Positions 16,529 through 24,937 of a stretch of DNA of 37,178 nucleotides are shown here, piece by piece. The DNA lies in NCBI GenBank assembly GCA_947450345.1, contig CANFVD010000014.1:1-37178 (forward strand), read 5' to 3'. The notes below the pieces were generated by a model. The model ran no database searches. It saw nothing but the letters and a program-made list of their open reading frames with translations, and was not told the DNA's origin. How positions within the stretch are numbered: the first letter of the stretch is position 1; every line of letters begins with the position of its first letter. The position numbers and the translations under genes were made by a program. Source of the DNA: Actinomycetota bacterium (GTDB taxonomy: Bacteria; Actinomycetota; Actinomycetes; Actinomycetales; Microbacteriaceae).

Positions 16529-18331
16529 ATGGAGACTTCCCGGCAGAGCCGCTTCTGGGCCGCACTCGTGAGATATACCGGTCCCCACGCTTTCTCATAC
16601 ATCGTGGGTCTTCTCGTGCTCGTGCCCCTCAGTATCGGAACGGCTCTGTCGGATGTCGATCGTCTTTCTGACGATTGGCTCGCGTGGGTCTTCATCGGTG
16701 GCCGAGCGTTCTTTGCGTCTTTCGCATTGTTCCTGCTTCTCGGTTTGGCCCTGAGATGGGTTCCCGTGGGAGGCGTTCGATCAGTTCTGGTTCTGCTGAC
16801 CTTTGGTCTGGTGGAAGCGGCTCGGGCCGTTCTCGTTGAACGTTTGGCCGCGTTCGCCGGAGTGCCGGTCACGGGAGAGCTCTGGTTCCGCTTCGCGGCC
16901 GGGTTTTTCACGGGCCTCGCCCTCTTTTCACTGGCGTCCATCCTGGTGAACGATGCCAAAATTTATCGTCGCGACCTGTTCCTCATGCGCACAACCGAGC
17001 AGCGGCTGCGCAGCCTCTTGATGCGCAGTTCCCAAGAGCTGTCGGCCGTTCGTGCCGAGCTCCTGCGTGGAGTGCGCGAGACCGTTGACGAAGCGATGCG
17101 TGCAATCTTGCGACCGAAGAAGACCGCGGCCAGCGCCCAGGAGGTGGTGGACACGCTGTTGAGTGTGTCGGAAGGAGTTGTCAGGCCAATCAGTCATGAC
17201 CTGCACAACAACCCGCGAGTGTTTCCCGAGGAGACTTCGCCGCCTCTCCGTTCGAGAGTTCGCGTATCCGACGTCGTGGCGTTGGCCACAACGGTTGATC
17301 CCTATCGCCCGGGCTTCACCAGTGTCCTCAGCCTCTTGTTGGCAACGCCACCACTCATCTTTGGACTCGGTGTGTGGACGGGACTGTTAGCTAGTGCCGT
17401 CTTGGTCGCTGCCATATTTGTCTTCTTGGGTCTGGGTCGAATCGATGCGCGGCGTCGGTATCGCAAACTTCGCGTGGCAACACGGGTTGCGCTGATGACT
17501 CTGACGTTCGCCGCGCTGGGCGTGACCATGGGTGTTGCGTTCACGCTGCTGAACGTGTGGTCGGGCGGATTCTCGTGGACGAGCATGCTGTACGTCGCTG
17601 TTCTCGCGCCTCTCCTCTGTTGGATGCTCGTTATTCCCGTTGGAATCCAGGCCGCTCGCGCCGACGTGCTGCGCAACACGGTTCAGTTCAACGACGCTCT
17701 TCGCTGGGAGCTCGCTCGCGCCAATGCGCTCATCTGGCAGGAGCAACAGGAGTTGTCGTCCACCCTGCACCGGGATATTCAGGGCACTCTCTTGGCCTCC
17801 GCCTTTCGCCTCAAACAGGTCATTGAATCCGGTGGCGATGCTCAGGCAGCAATCGACGAAATCCGCACGATCCTGAGTGACAGCGTTGATCTGATGAAGT
17901 CCCCCTCGGGACCCGACACGTTGCACCAACTCTGTTCCGAACTCTCCGACCGCTGGCTGGGCGTCCTCGACATCCACGCCAACTATTCGGGAGCAACGCG
18001 TGCGGTCATTGAACGTGACCGCGTGGTGATGCGCGCCATCCGCGACATCGCCGGTGAGTTTGCCACAAATGCCATCAAACACGGACGCGCCCACACTATG
18101 GCTCTCGAGCTGGATATGCGGAGCAGTCATGAAGTTCTATTCACTCTGACGAATGATGGCCGTCCACGCGATTCCGACGCCACCCCGGGACTCGGCACGA
18201 TTCTGATCGAGAATCTGGCGACCGAAGTCACGTTCCACAGCACAACTTCGGGGGTTTCCCTGACGGTGGTTCTGCCCACGGGCAACACGTCAACCCTTAC
18301 GCGGGTCTGGCCTCTCGTGCCGGTGGCGTAA
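16529..18331 (+). CDS. DesK/NarX-type membrane sensor histidine kinase, orphan
   Basis: A 600-residue polytopic kinase. About five hydrophobic segments occupy residues 10-145, a helical, probably coiled-coil stretch lies around 150-225, and a second block of about four hydrophobic segments spans 260-380. The dimerisation/phosphoacceptor region at about 400-440 contains STLHRDIQGTL with H414, as in HisKA_3 kinases. The ATPase domain follows with the N box EFATNAIKHGRA (N514) and the G box GLGTILIENL; the usual DxGxG segment is weak. Such kinases pair with NarL/LuxR-type response regulators, but none is adjacent. TATCGT lies exactly 6 nt before the ATG, suggesting a leaderless message. It follows the peptide gene after a terminator, so it has its own promoter. 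Sensing that peptide is an inference from position. Confidence 0.85.
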   Translation: METSRQSRFWAALVRYTGPHAFSYIVGLLVLVPLSIGTALSDVDRLSDDWLAWVFIGGRAFFASFALFLLLGLALRWVPVGGVRSVLVLLTFGLVEAARAVLVERLAAFAGVPVTGELWFRFAAGFFTGLALFSLASILVNDAKIYRRDLFLMRTTEQRLRSLLMRSSQELSAVRAELLRGVRETVDEAMRAILRPKKTAASAQEVVDTLLSVSEGVVRPISHDLHNNPRVFPEETSPPLRSRVRVSDVVALATTVDPYRPGFTSVLSLLLATPPLIFGLGVWTGLLASAVLVAAIFVFLGLGRIDARRRYRKLRVATRVALMTLTFAALGVTMGVAFTLLNVWSGGFSWTSMLYVAVLAPLLCWMLVIPVGIQAARADVLRNTVQFNDALRWELARANALIWQEQQELSSTLHRDIQGTLLASAFRLKQVIESGGDAQAAIDEIRTILSDSVDLMKSPSGPDTLHQLCSELSDRWLGVLDIHANYSGATRAVIERDRVVMRAIRDIAGEFATNAIKHGRAHTMALELDMRSSHEVLFTLTNDGRPRDSDATPGLGTILIENLATEVTFHSTTSGVSLTVVLPTGNTSTLTRVWPLVPVA

Positions 18332-18344
18332 GTAGACTGGCGGG

Positions 18345-18794
18345 GTGGCAGTAAACCCCGACATTGTTGGCCGTTCGTGTGAGCCGACAGAGCCCTACGC
18401 GGTGGGCCGCGAGAAGGTGCGCGAGTTTGCCCGTGCCGTCATGGCCACCAGTCCCATCCACACGGATGTTGGGGCTGCTCGAGCTGCGGGCTACACCGAC
18501 ATTGTGGCCCCGCCCACGTTTGCTGTTGTCGTGCAAGAGAAAACTCTCGCCCAATTGCTGGCGATGCCCGGGGCAAACATCGATTTCTCGCGGGTCGTTC
18601 ACGGCAGCCAGGACTTTACCTTTACCCGCCCCATCGTGGCCGGCGACGAACTGACGGCCGTGCTCACGGTCGAATCGGTGAAGTCGCTGGCTGGCAACAG
18701 CATGGTGACGGCGGTCAGCCAGATCACGGACGCAACGGGTGCGCACGTCGTGACCGCCACGTCCACGCTCGTAGTGAGGGCGGATGACGCATGA
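18345..18794 (+). CDS. MaoC-like dehydratase, HadA-type subunit
   Basis: A 149-residue hot-dog-fold protein that resembles the N-terminal MaoC-like dehydratases such as mycobacterial HadA. It has ATSPIHTDVGAARAAGY and VAPPTFAVVV, and lacks the full GDxNPIH catalytic motif, as expected for the non-catalytic half of a HadA/HadB pair. The pair would dehydrate a 3-hydroxyacyl thioester in fatty acid synthesis. The GTG start has no Shine-Dalgarno but TAGACT lies exactly 6 nt upstream (leaderless). It overlaps the next gene by 4 nt (ATGA), so the two are translationally coupled, and murB follows. This order is common in actinobacteria near tRNA-Trp/secE/nusG. Confidence 0.88.
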   Translation: MAVNPDIVGRSCEPTEPYAVGREKVREFARAVMATSPIHTDVGAARAAGYTDIVAPPTFAVVVQEKTLAQLLAMPGANIDFSRVVHGSQDFTFTRPIVAGDELTAVLTVESVKSLAGNSMVTAVSQITDATGAHVVTATSTLVVRADDA

Positions 18795-19219
18795 TCGCCG
18801 TGGAACAGTTGACTGTCGGCGATGAGGTGGCGACCGCCTCTTATCGCTTTACGCGTGATTCGCTCGTGCGCTATGCCGGAGCCTCGGGTGACTTCAACCC
18901 CATTCACTACCGCGACGACGTGGCCGTGTCCGTTGGGCTTCCCGGCGTTCTCGCACACGGCATGCTCACCATGGGCGTTGCGGTGCAACCGGTGGTCGAG
19001 TGGATTGGTGACCCCGGTCGCGTGCGTGGATATCAAGTGAAATTTACGCGGCCCGTTCTGGTCGATCCGTCCGAGGGCGCCGAAATCACGGTGTTGGCCA
19101 AGGTCGGGGCTGTCATTCCCGAAGATCAGATGGCGCGCATTGACCTCACGGTCACGTTCAACGGCGACACGGTGCTGGGCAAAGCTCAAGTTCTCGTGTC
19201 GCTGGCACCTACAGCCTGA
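18791..19219 (+). CDS. MaoC-like dehydratase, HadB-type catalytic subunit
   Basis: A 142-residue hot-dog-fold hydratase with the full hydratase-2 motif YAGASGDFNPIHYRDDVA, which holds the catalytic Asp and His, and the LAHGMLTMG block. Together with the preceding gene it should form a heterodimer that dehydrates 3-hydroxyacyl chains. Its ATG overlaps the TGA of the HadA-type gene and it is followed after 8 nt by murB, so the three genes look like one operon. Confidence 0.9.
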   Translation: MIAVEQLTVGDEVATASYRFTRDSLVRYAGASGDFNPIHYRDDVAVSVGLPGVLAHGMLTMGVAVQPVVEWIGDPGRVRGYQVKFTRPVLVDPSEGAEITVLAKVGAVIPEDQMARIDLTVTFNGDTVLGKAQVLVSLAPTA

Positions 19220-19227
19220 GGCAGATC

Positions 19228-20328
19228 GTGACAACGTTTGCCGAGCTCACAACCCTCCGCGTGGGCGGTGGTGCTCGCCGGTGGGTTGACGCCCACAGTG
19301 CCGACGAGATTGTGGCCGCGGGTTCTACTGCACGCCGTGAAGGCGACGAGTGGCTTGCTCTGGGCGGCGGATCCAACCTGCTGGTCGCCGACGTGGACTT
19401 CGCTGGCACCGTGATTCGCATTCTGTCGGAGGGCATCCATATTGAGAGCGAGGGCGCCGACCACACTCTGGTGCACGTCGAGGCCGGCCATTCCTGGGAT
19501 GACTTCGTCTCATGGGCGGTGCGCAACGGTCTCGGTGGAGTGGAGGCCATGTCGGGCATCCCGGGTACCGTCGGCGCCGCACCCGTGCAGAACATTGGCG
19601 CTTACGGCCAGGAATTGTCCGACGTCGTGCACAGCCTCACCTTCTGGGACGAAGCCCGCGACGAGGTGGTCACGCTCACGAACTCCGATATGGACTTTGC
19701 TTTTCGTCACTCGATTCTGAAGAACGGCCGCCGCGGGATTGTCCTCGACATCACGTTCGCCCTTCACCGCGTGGGTACCGGCCCCGAGGCCCTGTCACGG
19801 CCACTCATGTTCGAACAGCTGGCCAGCGCACTCGGCGTCGCGATGGGCGCCTCAGAACCTTTGGGCGCCGTGCGCGATCGTGTGCTCGAGCTTCGACGGA
19901 GCAAGGGAATGGTGCTCGACGCCAACGACCCGGACACGTTCAGCGTGGGGTCGTTCTTTGTGAACCCCATCGTGAGCGAACGTTTTTCACGCACCTTGCC
20001 GGCAGAGGCGCCGCGCTTTCCGGTGGGCGACGAAGAGCCCCCGCGCTACCTTGCGCCGGGCGAAGACGTGCCTCCCCTGGCAACGTCGCCCCGCGCCGTC
20101 AAGCTCAGTGCTGCGTGGCTCATCGAACAGTCGGGTGTGCGCAAAGGATTTTCCCTGCCGGGTTCGGGAGCCGCCATCTCGAGCAAGCACGCTCTCGCCC
20201 TGACCAATCGTGGTTCGGCCACGGCAGACGACGTGTTTCAGTTGGCGAAGTACGTTCAGGCCATGGTGCAGTCGTCGTTCGGGGTGCTTCTCTTGCCCGA
20301 GCCCACCCTCGTGGGATTCAGTCTTTAG
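19228..20328 (+). CDS. murB: UDP-N-acetylenolpyruvoylglucosamine reductase MurB
   Basis: A 366-residue FAD enzyme that reduces UDP-GlcNAc-enolpyruvate to UDP-MurNAc in the cytoplasm, the second committed step of peptidoglycan synthesis. Motifs: [27 protein letters not shown] (FAD-binding), [26 protein letters not shown], the catalytic-serine region [14 protein letters not shown] and [15 protein letters not shown]. It is slightly longer than E. coli MurB. The GTG start lies 8 nt after the HadB-type stop. Its stop overlaps the stop of the convergent aminotransferase in a shared TTAG (20325-20328). Confidence 0.96.
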   Translation: MTTFAELTTLRVGGGARRWVDAHSADEIVAAGSTARREGDEWLALGGGSNLLVADVDFAGTVIRILSEGIHIESEGADHTLVHVEAGHSWDDFVSWAVRNGLGGVEAMSGIPGTVGAAPVQNIGAYGQELSDVVHSLTFWDEARDEVVTLTNSDMDFAFRHSILKNGRRGIVLDITFALHRVGTGPEALSRPLMFEQLASALGVAMGASEPLGAVRDRVLELRRSKGMVLDANDPDTFSVGSFFVNPIVSERFSRTLPAEAPRFPVGDEEPPRYLAPGEDVPPLATSPRAVKLSAAWLIEQSGVRKGFSLPGSGAAISSKHALALTNRGSATADDVFQLAKYVQAMVQSSFGVLLLPEPTLVGFSL

Positions 20329-21524
20329 CCGAAAAGCTTCTGAAGTCGCTGCACGCCTTCGAGCAGCGGGCCGTCACCGAGTGCGTAGCTGAAGCGCAGG
20401 TATCCGCTGGGGCCGAACGCCTCACCGGGAACCGCCGCGACCTCTGCCTGGTCAAGAATCAGGTCGGCGAGTTCGAGTGACGTGGTGGGTGTCACACCGC
20501 CCCATGACTTACCGAGCAGGCCGGAGACGTCGGGGTAGACGTAAAACGCGCCCTTCGGGTTGGGGGTAACAACGCCGGGAATCTTGTTGAGCTCGCTCAC
20601 GATGACCTGACGACGTCGATCGAATGCGGCGAGCATCTCGGCCACGCAGCCCTGAGGGCCGGTGAGGGCGGCGAGGGCTGCCCGCTGAGAGATGTTCGAC
20701 ACGTTGCTACTGAGGTGCGACTGAAGGTTGGCGGCCGCCTTCATGGCATCCGCCGGTCCGGCCATCCATCCCAAGCGCCATCCGGTCATGGCGTAGGTCT
20801 TGGCAACGCCATTGACAAGGATCGTGCGGTCGGCCAGCGAGGGGACGGCTTCCACAATGGAGACCGCGCGCACGCCGTCATAGGTGAGGTTCTGGTAGAT
20901 CTCATCGGTGATGACCCACAGTCCGTGAGCATCAGCCCATTCGCCAATGGCCCGAACCTGCTCGGGGGCATACACGGCACCCGTGGGGTTTGAGGGTGAC
21001 ACAAAAAGAAGAACCTTCGAACGCGGGGTGCGGGCGGCCTCAAGTTGGTCGACCGTGACCAGGTACTCCTGATCGGCACCCGCAAACACGTCGACCTGAA
21101 CGCCACCGGCCAGCTTGATAGCTTCGGGATACGTGGTCCAGTAGGGCGTGGGCACGATGACCTCATCGCCCGGATCGAGGAGCGTGGCGAACGCCTGGTA
21201 CACGGCCTGCTTGCCGCCGTTGGTCACCACCACCTGAGAGGCATCGATGGCAAGTCCGCTATCCCGCTTCGTTTTCTCGGCAATAGCCTCGCGGAGTTCG
21301 GGAAGGCCCGCCGCCGGGGTGTAGCGATGGTTCTTGGGGTCACGCACGGCGATAACGGCAGCCTCAACGATGTGCTCCGGTGTGGGGAAGTCGGGTTCTC
21401 CAGCCGCAAAACTAATGACGGGGCGGCCGGCGGCCTGCAACGCCTTGGCTTTGGCGTCCACCTTGAGGGTGGCGGATTCGGCGATCGCGGAGATTCGACG
21501 CGAGATGCGGTTTGCGCTGGTCAC
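20325..21524 (-). CDS. aspC: Aspartate aminotransferase-like PLP enzyme (class I)
   Basis: A 399-residue class I aminotransferase of the AspB/AatA type. It shows [17 protein letters not shown], the cofactor-binding [34 protein letters not shown] and the Schiff-base lysine in [17 protein letters not shown]. It should interconvert aspartate and oxaloacetate with 2-oxoglutarate. The GTG start has TAGGCT exactly 6 nt upstream; the spacer GGAGGG looks like a ribosome binding site but abuts the start codon, which favours a leaderless message. Convergent with murB and divergent from tRNA-Trp. Narrow substrate range is not provable from sequence. Confidence 0.92.
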   Translation of the reverse strand: MTSANRISRRISAIAESATLKVDAKAKALQAAGRPVISFAAGEPDFPTPEHIVEAAVIAVRDPKNHRYTPAAGLPELREAIAEKTKRDSGLAIDASQVVVTNGGKQAVYQAFATLLDPGDEVIVPTPYWTTYPEAIKLAGGVQVDVFAGADQEYLVTVDQLEAARTPRSKVLLFVSPSNPTGAVYAPEQVRAIGEWADAHGLWVITDEIYQNLTYDGVRAVSIVEAVPSLADRTILVNGVAKTYAMTGWRLGWMAGPADAMKAAANLQSHLSSNVSNISQRAALAALTGPQGCVAEMLAAFDRRRQVIVSELNKIPGVVTPNPKGAFYVYPDVSGLLGKSWGGVTPTTSLELADLILDQAEVAAVPGEAFGPSGYLRFSYALGDGPLLEGVQRLQKLFG

Positions 21525-21613
21525 CCCTCCAGCCTAGACGAGGCCTCCGGCTTTGCTACCTGAGTCCTTTGTCGCCTACACTTACGGAGGTGGTTGACAT
21601 AAGCCATGATTTC

Positions 21614-21663
21614 GTGCGCCCAAAACGCAAGTAACAAGTTTGGGTGCGTGCCCTTGAGAAGGG
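21614..21663. other. Two small hairpins upstream of tRNA-Trp
   Basis: GTGCGCCCAAA (21614-21624) can pair with TTTGGGTGCGT (21639-21649) with wobble pairs, and CCCTT (21651-21655) with AAGGG (21659-21663). A TTGACA lies at 21594-21599 and a TATCCG-like -10 near 21705. The 187-nt gap upstream of tRNA-Trp holds no gene that I can support. Confidence 0.3.
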
Positions 21664-21723
21664 GTCTTCGAGAATCGTGAGTTGGGCTTGTGCCACTGCC
21701 GAGTATCCGCAAGGGATGCACCA

Positions 21724-21796
21724 AGGGCGGTGGCTCAATTGGTAGAGCAGCGGTCTCCAAAACCGCAGGTTGCAGGTTCGAGTCCTGTCCGCCCTG
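21724..21796 (+). tRNA. tRNA-Trp (CCA)
   Basis: A 73-nt cloverleaf with acceptor AGGGCGG pairing with CCGCCCT, D-arm GGCTCAATTGGTAGAGC, anticodon stem GCGGT/ACCGC with loop CTCCAAA (anticodon CCA), T-arm GCAGG/TTCGAGT/CCTGT and discriminator G. No CCA is encoded. It lies 22 nt before secE, the order conserved in actinobacteria. Confidence 0.96.
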
Positions 21797-21818
21797 CTGA
21801 AAGCGAAAGGTAAGAGAT

Positions 21819-22097
21819 ATGGCACGCAGTTACGCCGACGAACCCGGTGAGGATGTTGTCGCGCGCGCTAAAGCAGATCGCGCTGCCCGTCGCAACCCCT
21901 TCAGCCGGATTGCCCTTTTCATTCGCCAGATACTGGCCGAACTCAAGAAGGTCGTCACCCCTACGCGCAAAGAGCTCTGGAGCTTCATTGGTGTCGTGCT
22001 GGTCTTCGTGCTCATCGTCATGGCCATCGTGAGCCTGCTCGACTGGCTGTTCGGCTGGGGCGTCGTGTACGTCTTTGGAAACGGCCCCGCCAAGTAA
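21819..22097 (+). CDS. secE: Preprotein translocase subunit SecE
   Basis: A 92-residue SecE with a charged cytoplasmic N-terminus (about residues 1-35), the conserved amphipathic FIRQILAELKKVVTPTRKELW and one membrane helix (about 50-75, IGVVLVFVLIVMAIVSLLDWLF). It clamps SecY in the SecYEG channel. GAAAGG precedes the ATG. It lies between tRNA-Trp and nusG as in most actinobacteria. Confidence 0.96.
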   Translation: MARSYADEPGEDVVARAKADRAARRNPFSRIALFIRQILAELKKVVTPTRKELWSFIGVVLVFVLIVMAIVSLLDWLFGWGVVYVFGNGPAK

Positions 22098-22145
22098 CAT
22101 CCCTTTTTCTCGACCACTCACCCAACATTGGAAGAAGCCGCACAC

Positions 22146-23021
22146 GTGACTGAATCAGCCCGCGAAGACGAGCAGCAGCTCGAAGCCGCCCTCGACGCCC
22201 TCGCCGAGGCCGTTGACACCGGCGCCGTCGACGCCGAGCAGGTATCTGAAATTGCCGACGCCGATGCCGATGCGGTCATTGACGACGCCCTCGAGATTGA
22301 CTCGGTTGACGAAGCCGTGGCAATGGTTGAGGCCATTGAAGACGAACAGGATGTTGCCGAGCACGACCACCCGGGTGAGACCGAACACGTTGACGCGCAG
22401 GACGACCCCTACGCGGCCTTTGAAGCCGAGCTGCGCAGCCTGTCGGGCAAGTGGTACGTCATTCACTCGTACGCCGGCTTTGAGCGCAAGGTGAAGCAGA
22501 ACATCGAAAACCGCAAGGTGTCGATGGGTCTCGCCGACTTCATCCACCAGATTGAGGTCCCCATGGAAGATGTGGTGGAAATCAAGAACGGTCAGCGCAA
22601 GATGGTCACGCGCGTGCGCATCCCCGGATACGTGCTCGTGCGCATGGACCTCAACGAAGACAGCTGGTCGTGTGTGCGTCACACACCCGGCGTCACGGGC
22701 TTCGTGGGCAACGCTCACAACCCCACGCCCCTGCGTTTCCAGGAAGCCTTCAACATGCTCAAGAGCCTGGTTGAGGTCAAGGACCTGCCCACACAGAAGG
22801 CCGTTTCGGCCAAGGGTGGCATCGCCGTGGCCCGTACGCCCATTGCCGAGATCGACTTCGAGGTGGGCGAGACCATCATCATCAAGGAAGGCTCGTTCGC
22901 TGGCCTCCCCGGTTCGATCAGCGAAATCAAGCCCGAGAGCGGCAAGCTCATCGTGCTCGTGTCGCTCTTCGAGCGTGAGACTCCGGTGGAGCTCAGCTTC
23001 GGACAGGTGGAGAAGCAGTAG
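22146..23021 (+). CDS. nusG: Transcription termination/antitermination factor NusG
   Basis: A 291-residue NusG. Residues 1 to about 95 are a very acidic Asp/Glu/Ala-rich extension of the kind seen in actinobacteria. The NGN domain follows ([46 protein letters not shown]) and the C-terminal KOW domain has [19 protein letters not shown] and ending [18 protein letters not shown]. It binds RNA polymerase and couples elongation with Rho and ribosomes. The GTG at 22146 is preferred because GGAAG lies upstream; a TTG at 22128 is in frame. Confidence 0.96.
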   Translation: MTESAREDEQQLEAALDALAEAVDTGAVDAEQVSEIADADADAVIDDALEIDSVDEAVAMVEAIEDEQDVAEHDHPGETEHVDAQDDPYAAFEAELRSLSGKWYVIHSYAGFERKVKQNIENRKVSMGLADFIHQIEVPMEDVVEIKNGQRKMVTRVRIPGYVLVRMDLNEDSWSCVRHTPGVTGFVGNAHNPTPLRFQEAFNMLKSLVEVKDLPTQKAVSAKGGIAVARTPIAEIDFEVGETIIIKEGSFAGLPGSISEIKPESGKLIVLVSLFERETPVELSFGQVEKQ

Positions 23022-23117
23022 GCAACACCACACAGATCACCGCGGTCGACTGACGTCGATTGGCGGGAGAGCCGCCCGGAACCCCGGGTAGTTCGAACCC
23101 CTAAAGAAAGAATAGAA
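23022..23117 (+). promoter_or_regulatory. rplK leader with overlapping hairpins
   Basis: The 96-nt gap between nusG and rplK can form GGCGG/CCGCC (23062-23076) and CCCGG/CCGGG (23075-23088), which overlap by two bases and so compete. L11-L1 operons are often regulated by L1 binding to a leader that mimics its rRNA site; this is a candidate place, not a proven site. AAAGAAAG serves as the rplK ribosome binding site. Confidence 0.35.
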
Positions 23118-23549
23118 ATGGCACCGAAAAAGAAGGTAGTGGGTCTGATCAAGCTTCAGATCCAGGCCGGTGGCGCAAATCCCGCTCCGCCCGTTGGTCC
23201 CGCACTGGGTCAGCACGGCGTGAACATCATGGATTTCTGCAAGGCCTACAACGCTGCTACCGAAGCACAGCGTGGAAACATCATCCCCGTCGAGATCAGC
23301 GTCTACGAAGACCGCTCGTTCGACTTCATCCTTAAGACCCCTCCCGCGTCGCAGCTCATCAAGAAGGCAGCTGGCGTCGGCAAGGGATCCTCAACGCCGC
23401 ACACCGTCAAGGTGGCCAAGCTCACGGACGCTCAGGTGGGCGCCATTGCTGAGCAGAAGATGGCCGACCTCAACGCGAACGACCTTGAGGGCGCCAAGAA
23501 GATCATTGCCGGAACCGCGCGTTCCATGGGCATCACGGTAGAGGGTTAG
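23118..23549 (+). CDS. rplK: 50S ribosomal protein L11
   Basis: A 143-residue L11 of normal length. It has the N-terminal [20 protein letters not shown] with the Pro-rich hinge and [12 protein letters not shown], and the C-terminal rRNA-binding domain ([18 protein letters not shown], then [12 protein letters not shown]). It binds the GTPase-associated centre of 23S rRNA. It is followed 11 nt later by rplA. Confidence 0.98.
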
Positions 23550-23560
23550 GAGGAACGACA

Positions 23561-24250
23561 ATGGGAACAAAGTCAAAGGCCTACGCCGCAGCTGTAGCCA
23601 AAATCGAAGAGGGCAAGTTCTACACGCCCGCCGAAGCCGTTGCTCTCGCTCGCGAGACGGGTTCCGCCAAGTTTGACTCCACCGTCGAGGTGGCCCTCAA
23701 GCTGGGTGTTGACCCCCGCAAGGCCGACCAGATGATCCGCGGAACCGTCATCCTGCCTCACGGCACGGGTAAGACGGCCCGCGTGGTTGTGTTTGCAACC
23801 GGCCCCGCCGCTGAGGCTGCTCTGCAGGCCGGCGCCGACGAGGTGGGTGGCGACGAACTCATTGAGAAGATCGCCAACGGCTACACCGCGTTTGACGCAG
23901 CCGTATCTACCCCTGAGCTCATGGGTAAGGTGGGTCGCCTCGGTAAGGTGCTCGGTCCCCGTAACCTCATGCCCAACCCCAAGACGGGCACCGTGACGCC
24001 GGATGTGGCCAAGGCCGTGTCCGACATCAAGGGCGGAAAGATTGAGTTCAAGGTCGACAAGCACTCCAACGTTCACTTCATTGTGGGCAAGGCCAGCTTC
24101 TCGGCAGACCAGCTCAACGAGAACATCTCGACCGCGCTCGAGGAGATTGTCCGCCTCAAGCCATCATCGTCCAAGGGCCGTTACGTCCAGAAGGGTGCGG
24201 TGTCGACCACGTTCGGCCCCGGCATTCCTCTCGACGTGCAGTCGTTCTAA
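23561..24250 (+). CDS. rplA: 50S ribosomal protein L1
   Basis: A 229-residue L1 of normal length. It has the N-terminal [20 protein letters not shown], the [22 protein letters not shown] block and the signature region [29 protein letters not shown]. It binds the 23S L1 stalk and commonly represses its own operon. AGGAGG precedes the ATG. A terminator hairpin follows. Confidence 0.98.
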   Translation: MGTKSKAYAAAVAKIEEGKFYTPAEAVALARETGSAKFDSTVEVALKLGVDPRKADQMIRGTVILPHGTGKTARVVVFATGPAAEAALQAGADEVGGDELIEKIANGYTAFDAAVSTPELMGKVGRLGKVLGPRNLMPNPKTGTVTPDVAKAVSDIKGGKIEFKVDKHSNVHFIVGKASFSADQLNENISTALEEIVRLKPSSSKGRYVQKGAVSTTFGPGIPLDVQSF

Positions 24251-24295
24251 CGAACCTCACTGGCGATAAGCGCACACCGTGCTTTTCCTCCAGAG

Positions 24296-24331
24296 CGAGA
24301 AAGGGTCCGCCACTCGGCGGGCCCTTTCTCG
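24296..24331 (+). terminator. Terminator hairpin after rplK-rplA
   Basis: CGAGAAAGGGTCCGCC (24296-24311) pairs with GGCGGGCCCTTTCTCG (24316-24331), 16 bp with one G-U pair, around the loop ACTC. It lacks a clean T tract, so its efficiency is uncertain. Confidence 0.8.
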
Positions 24332-24364
24332 TTGCGGCCGCACGCGTGACCCTAGGCTGTGACC

Positions 24365-24904
24365 GTGGAGATTCGGCTGCGTCTGGCCACCTCGGATGAT
24401 GCGCAGGCGCTCGCCACTCTGGCGGCCCTCACCTTTCCCTTGGCCTGCCCGAGCTACCACTCGCCGGAGAACATCGCCCGGCACTTAGAACGCGTGCTCT
24501 CGCCCGAGCGATTCTCCGAGTACGCCACGTCGGACGATTATCACCTGACGGTGGCAGATATGGCCGGGAGCATCATCGGATACGGCATGGTCGACTATCG
24601 GGAGACGACCGATTCCATCGTGCGCGAACACCTGAGTGATCTTGCCCGGGCGGCCGAACTCAGCAAGCTGTACGTTCATCCCGAGTTCCACGGGGTGGGC
24701 ATTTCGCACGGTCTGCTCGATCAGGCACTCGGTGCCATGGGCGAGCGCGGCATGGAGACGGTATGGCTCACCGTCAACCAGCTCAACGCGCGCGCCAACG
24801 CGTTTTACGAGAAGTCGGGATTCGCCATTGTCGCGGACAAGGTTTATCGGGTGGGCGATGTCATTGACGACGACTACCTGCGCGTGCGCCGCCTTGCCGA
24901 CTGA
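24365..24904 (+). CDS. GNAT-family acetyltransferase
   Basis: A 179-residue GNAT protein. It has the acetyl-CoA-binding run AELSKLYVHPEFHGVGISHGLLDQAL, where the usual R/QxxGxG/A loop reads FHGVGIS, and the C-terminal LNARANAFYEKSGF motif. It transfers an acetyl group to an unknown amine. The GTG at 24365 is chosen because TAGGCT (24353-24358) lies exactly 6 nt before it, as for many genes here; a GTG at 24359 in frame would add two residues. It lies alone between the rplA terminator and the aminotransferase. Confidence 0.85.
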   Translation: MEIRLRLATSDDAQALATLAALTFPLACPSYHSPENIARHLERVLSPERFSEYATSDDYHLTVADMAGSIIGYGMVDYRETTDSIVREHLSDLARAAELSKLYVHPEFHGVGISHGLLDQALGAMGERGMETVWLTVNQLNARANAFYEKSGFAIVADKVYRVGDVIDDDYLRVRRLAD

Positions 24905-24937
24905 CGAACTCGGCCCCTCACCGCGTATCCTCGAAGG

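Noticed and set aside
19512-20480. A 322-codon plus-strand open frame overlapping murB
   Set aside because: It is out of frame with murB and Arg-rich in a way typical of frame shadows. murB has complete motifs.
24365-24904. Reading the acetyltransferase as a toxin of a GNAT toxin-antitoxin pair
   Set aside because: No small DNA-binding antitoxin gene is upstream; the preceding element is the rplA terminator.
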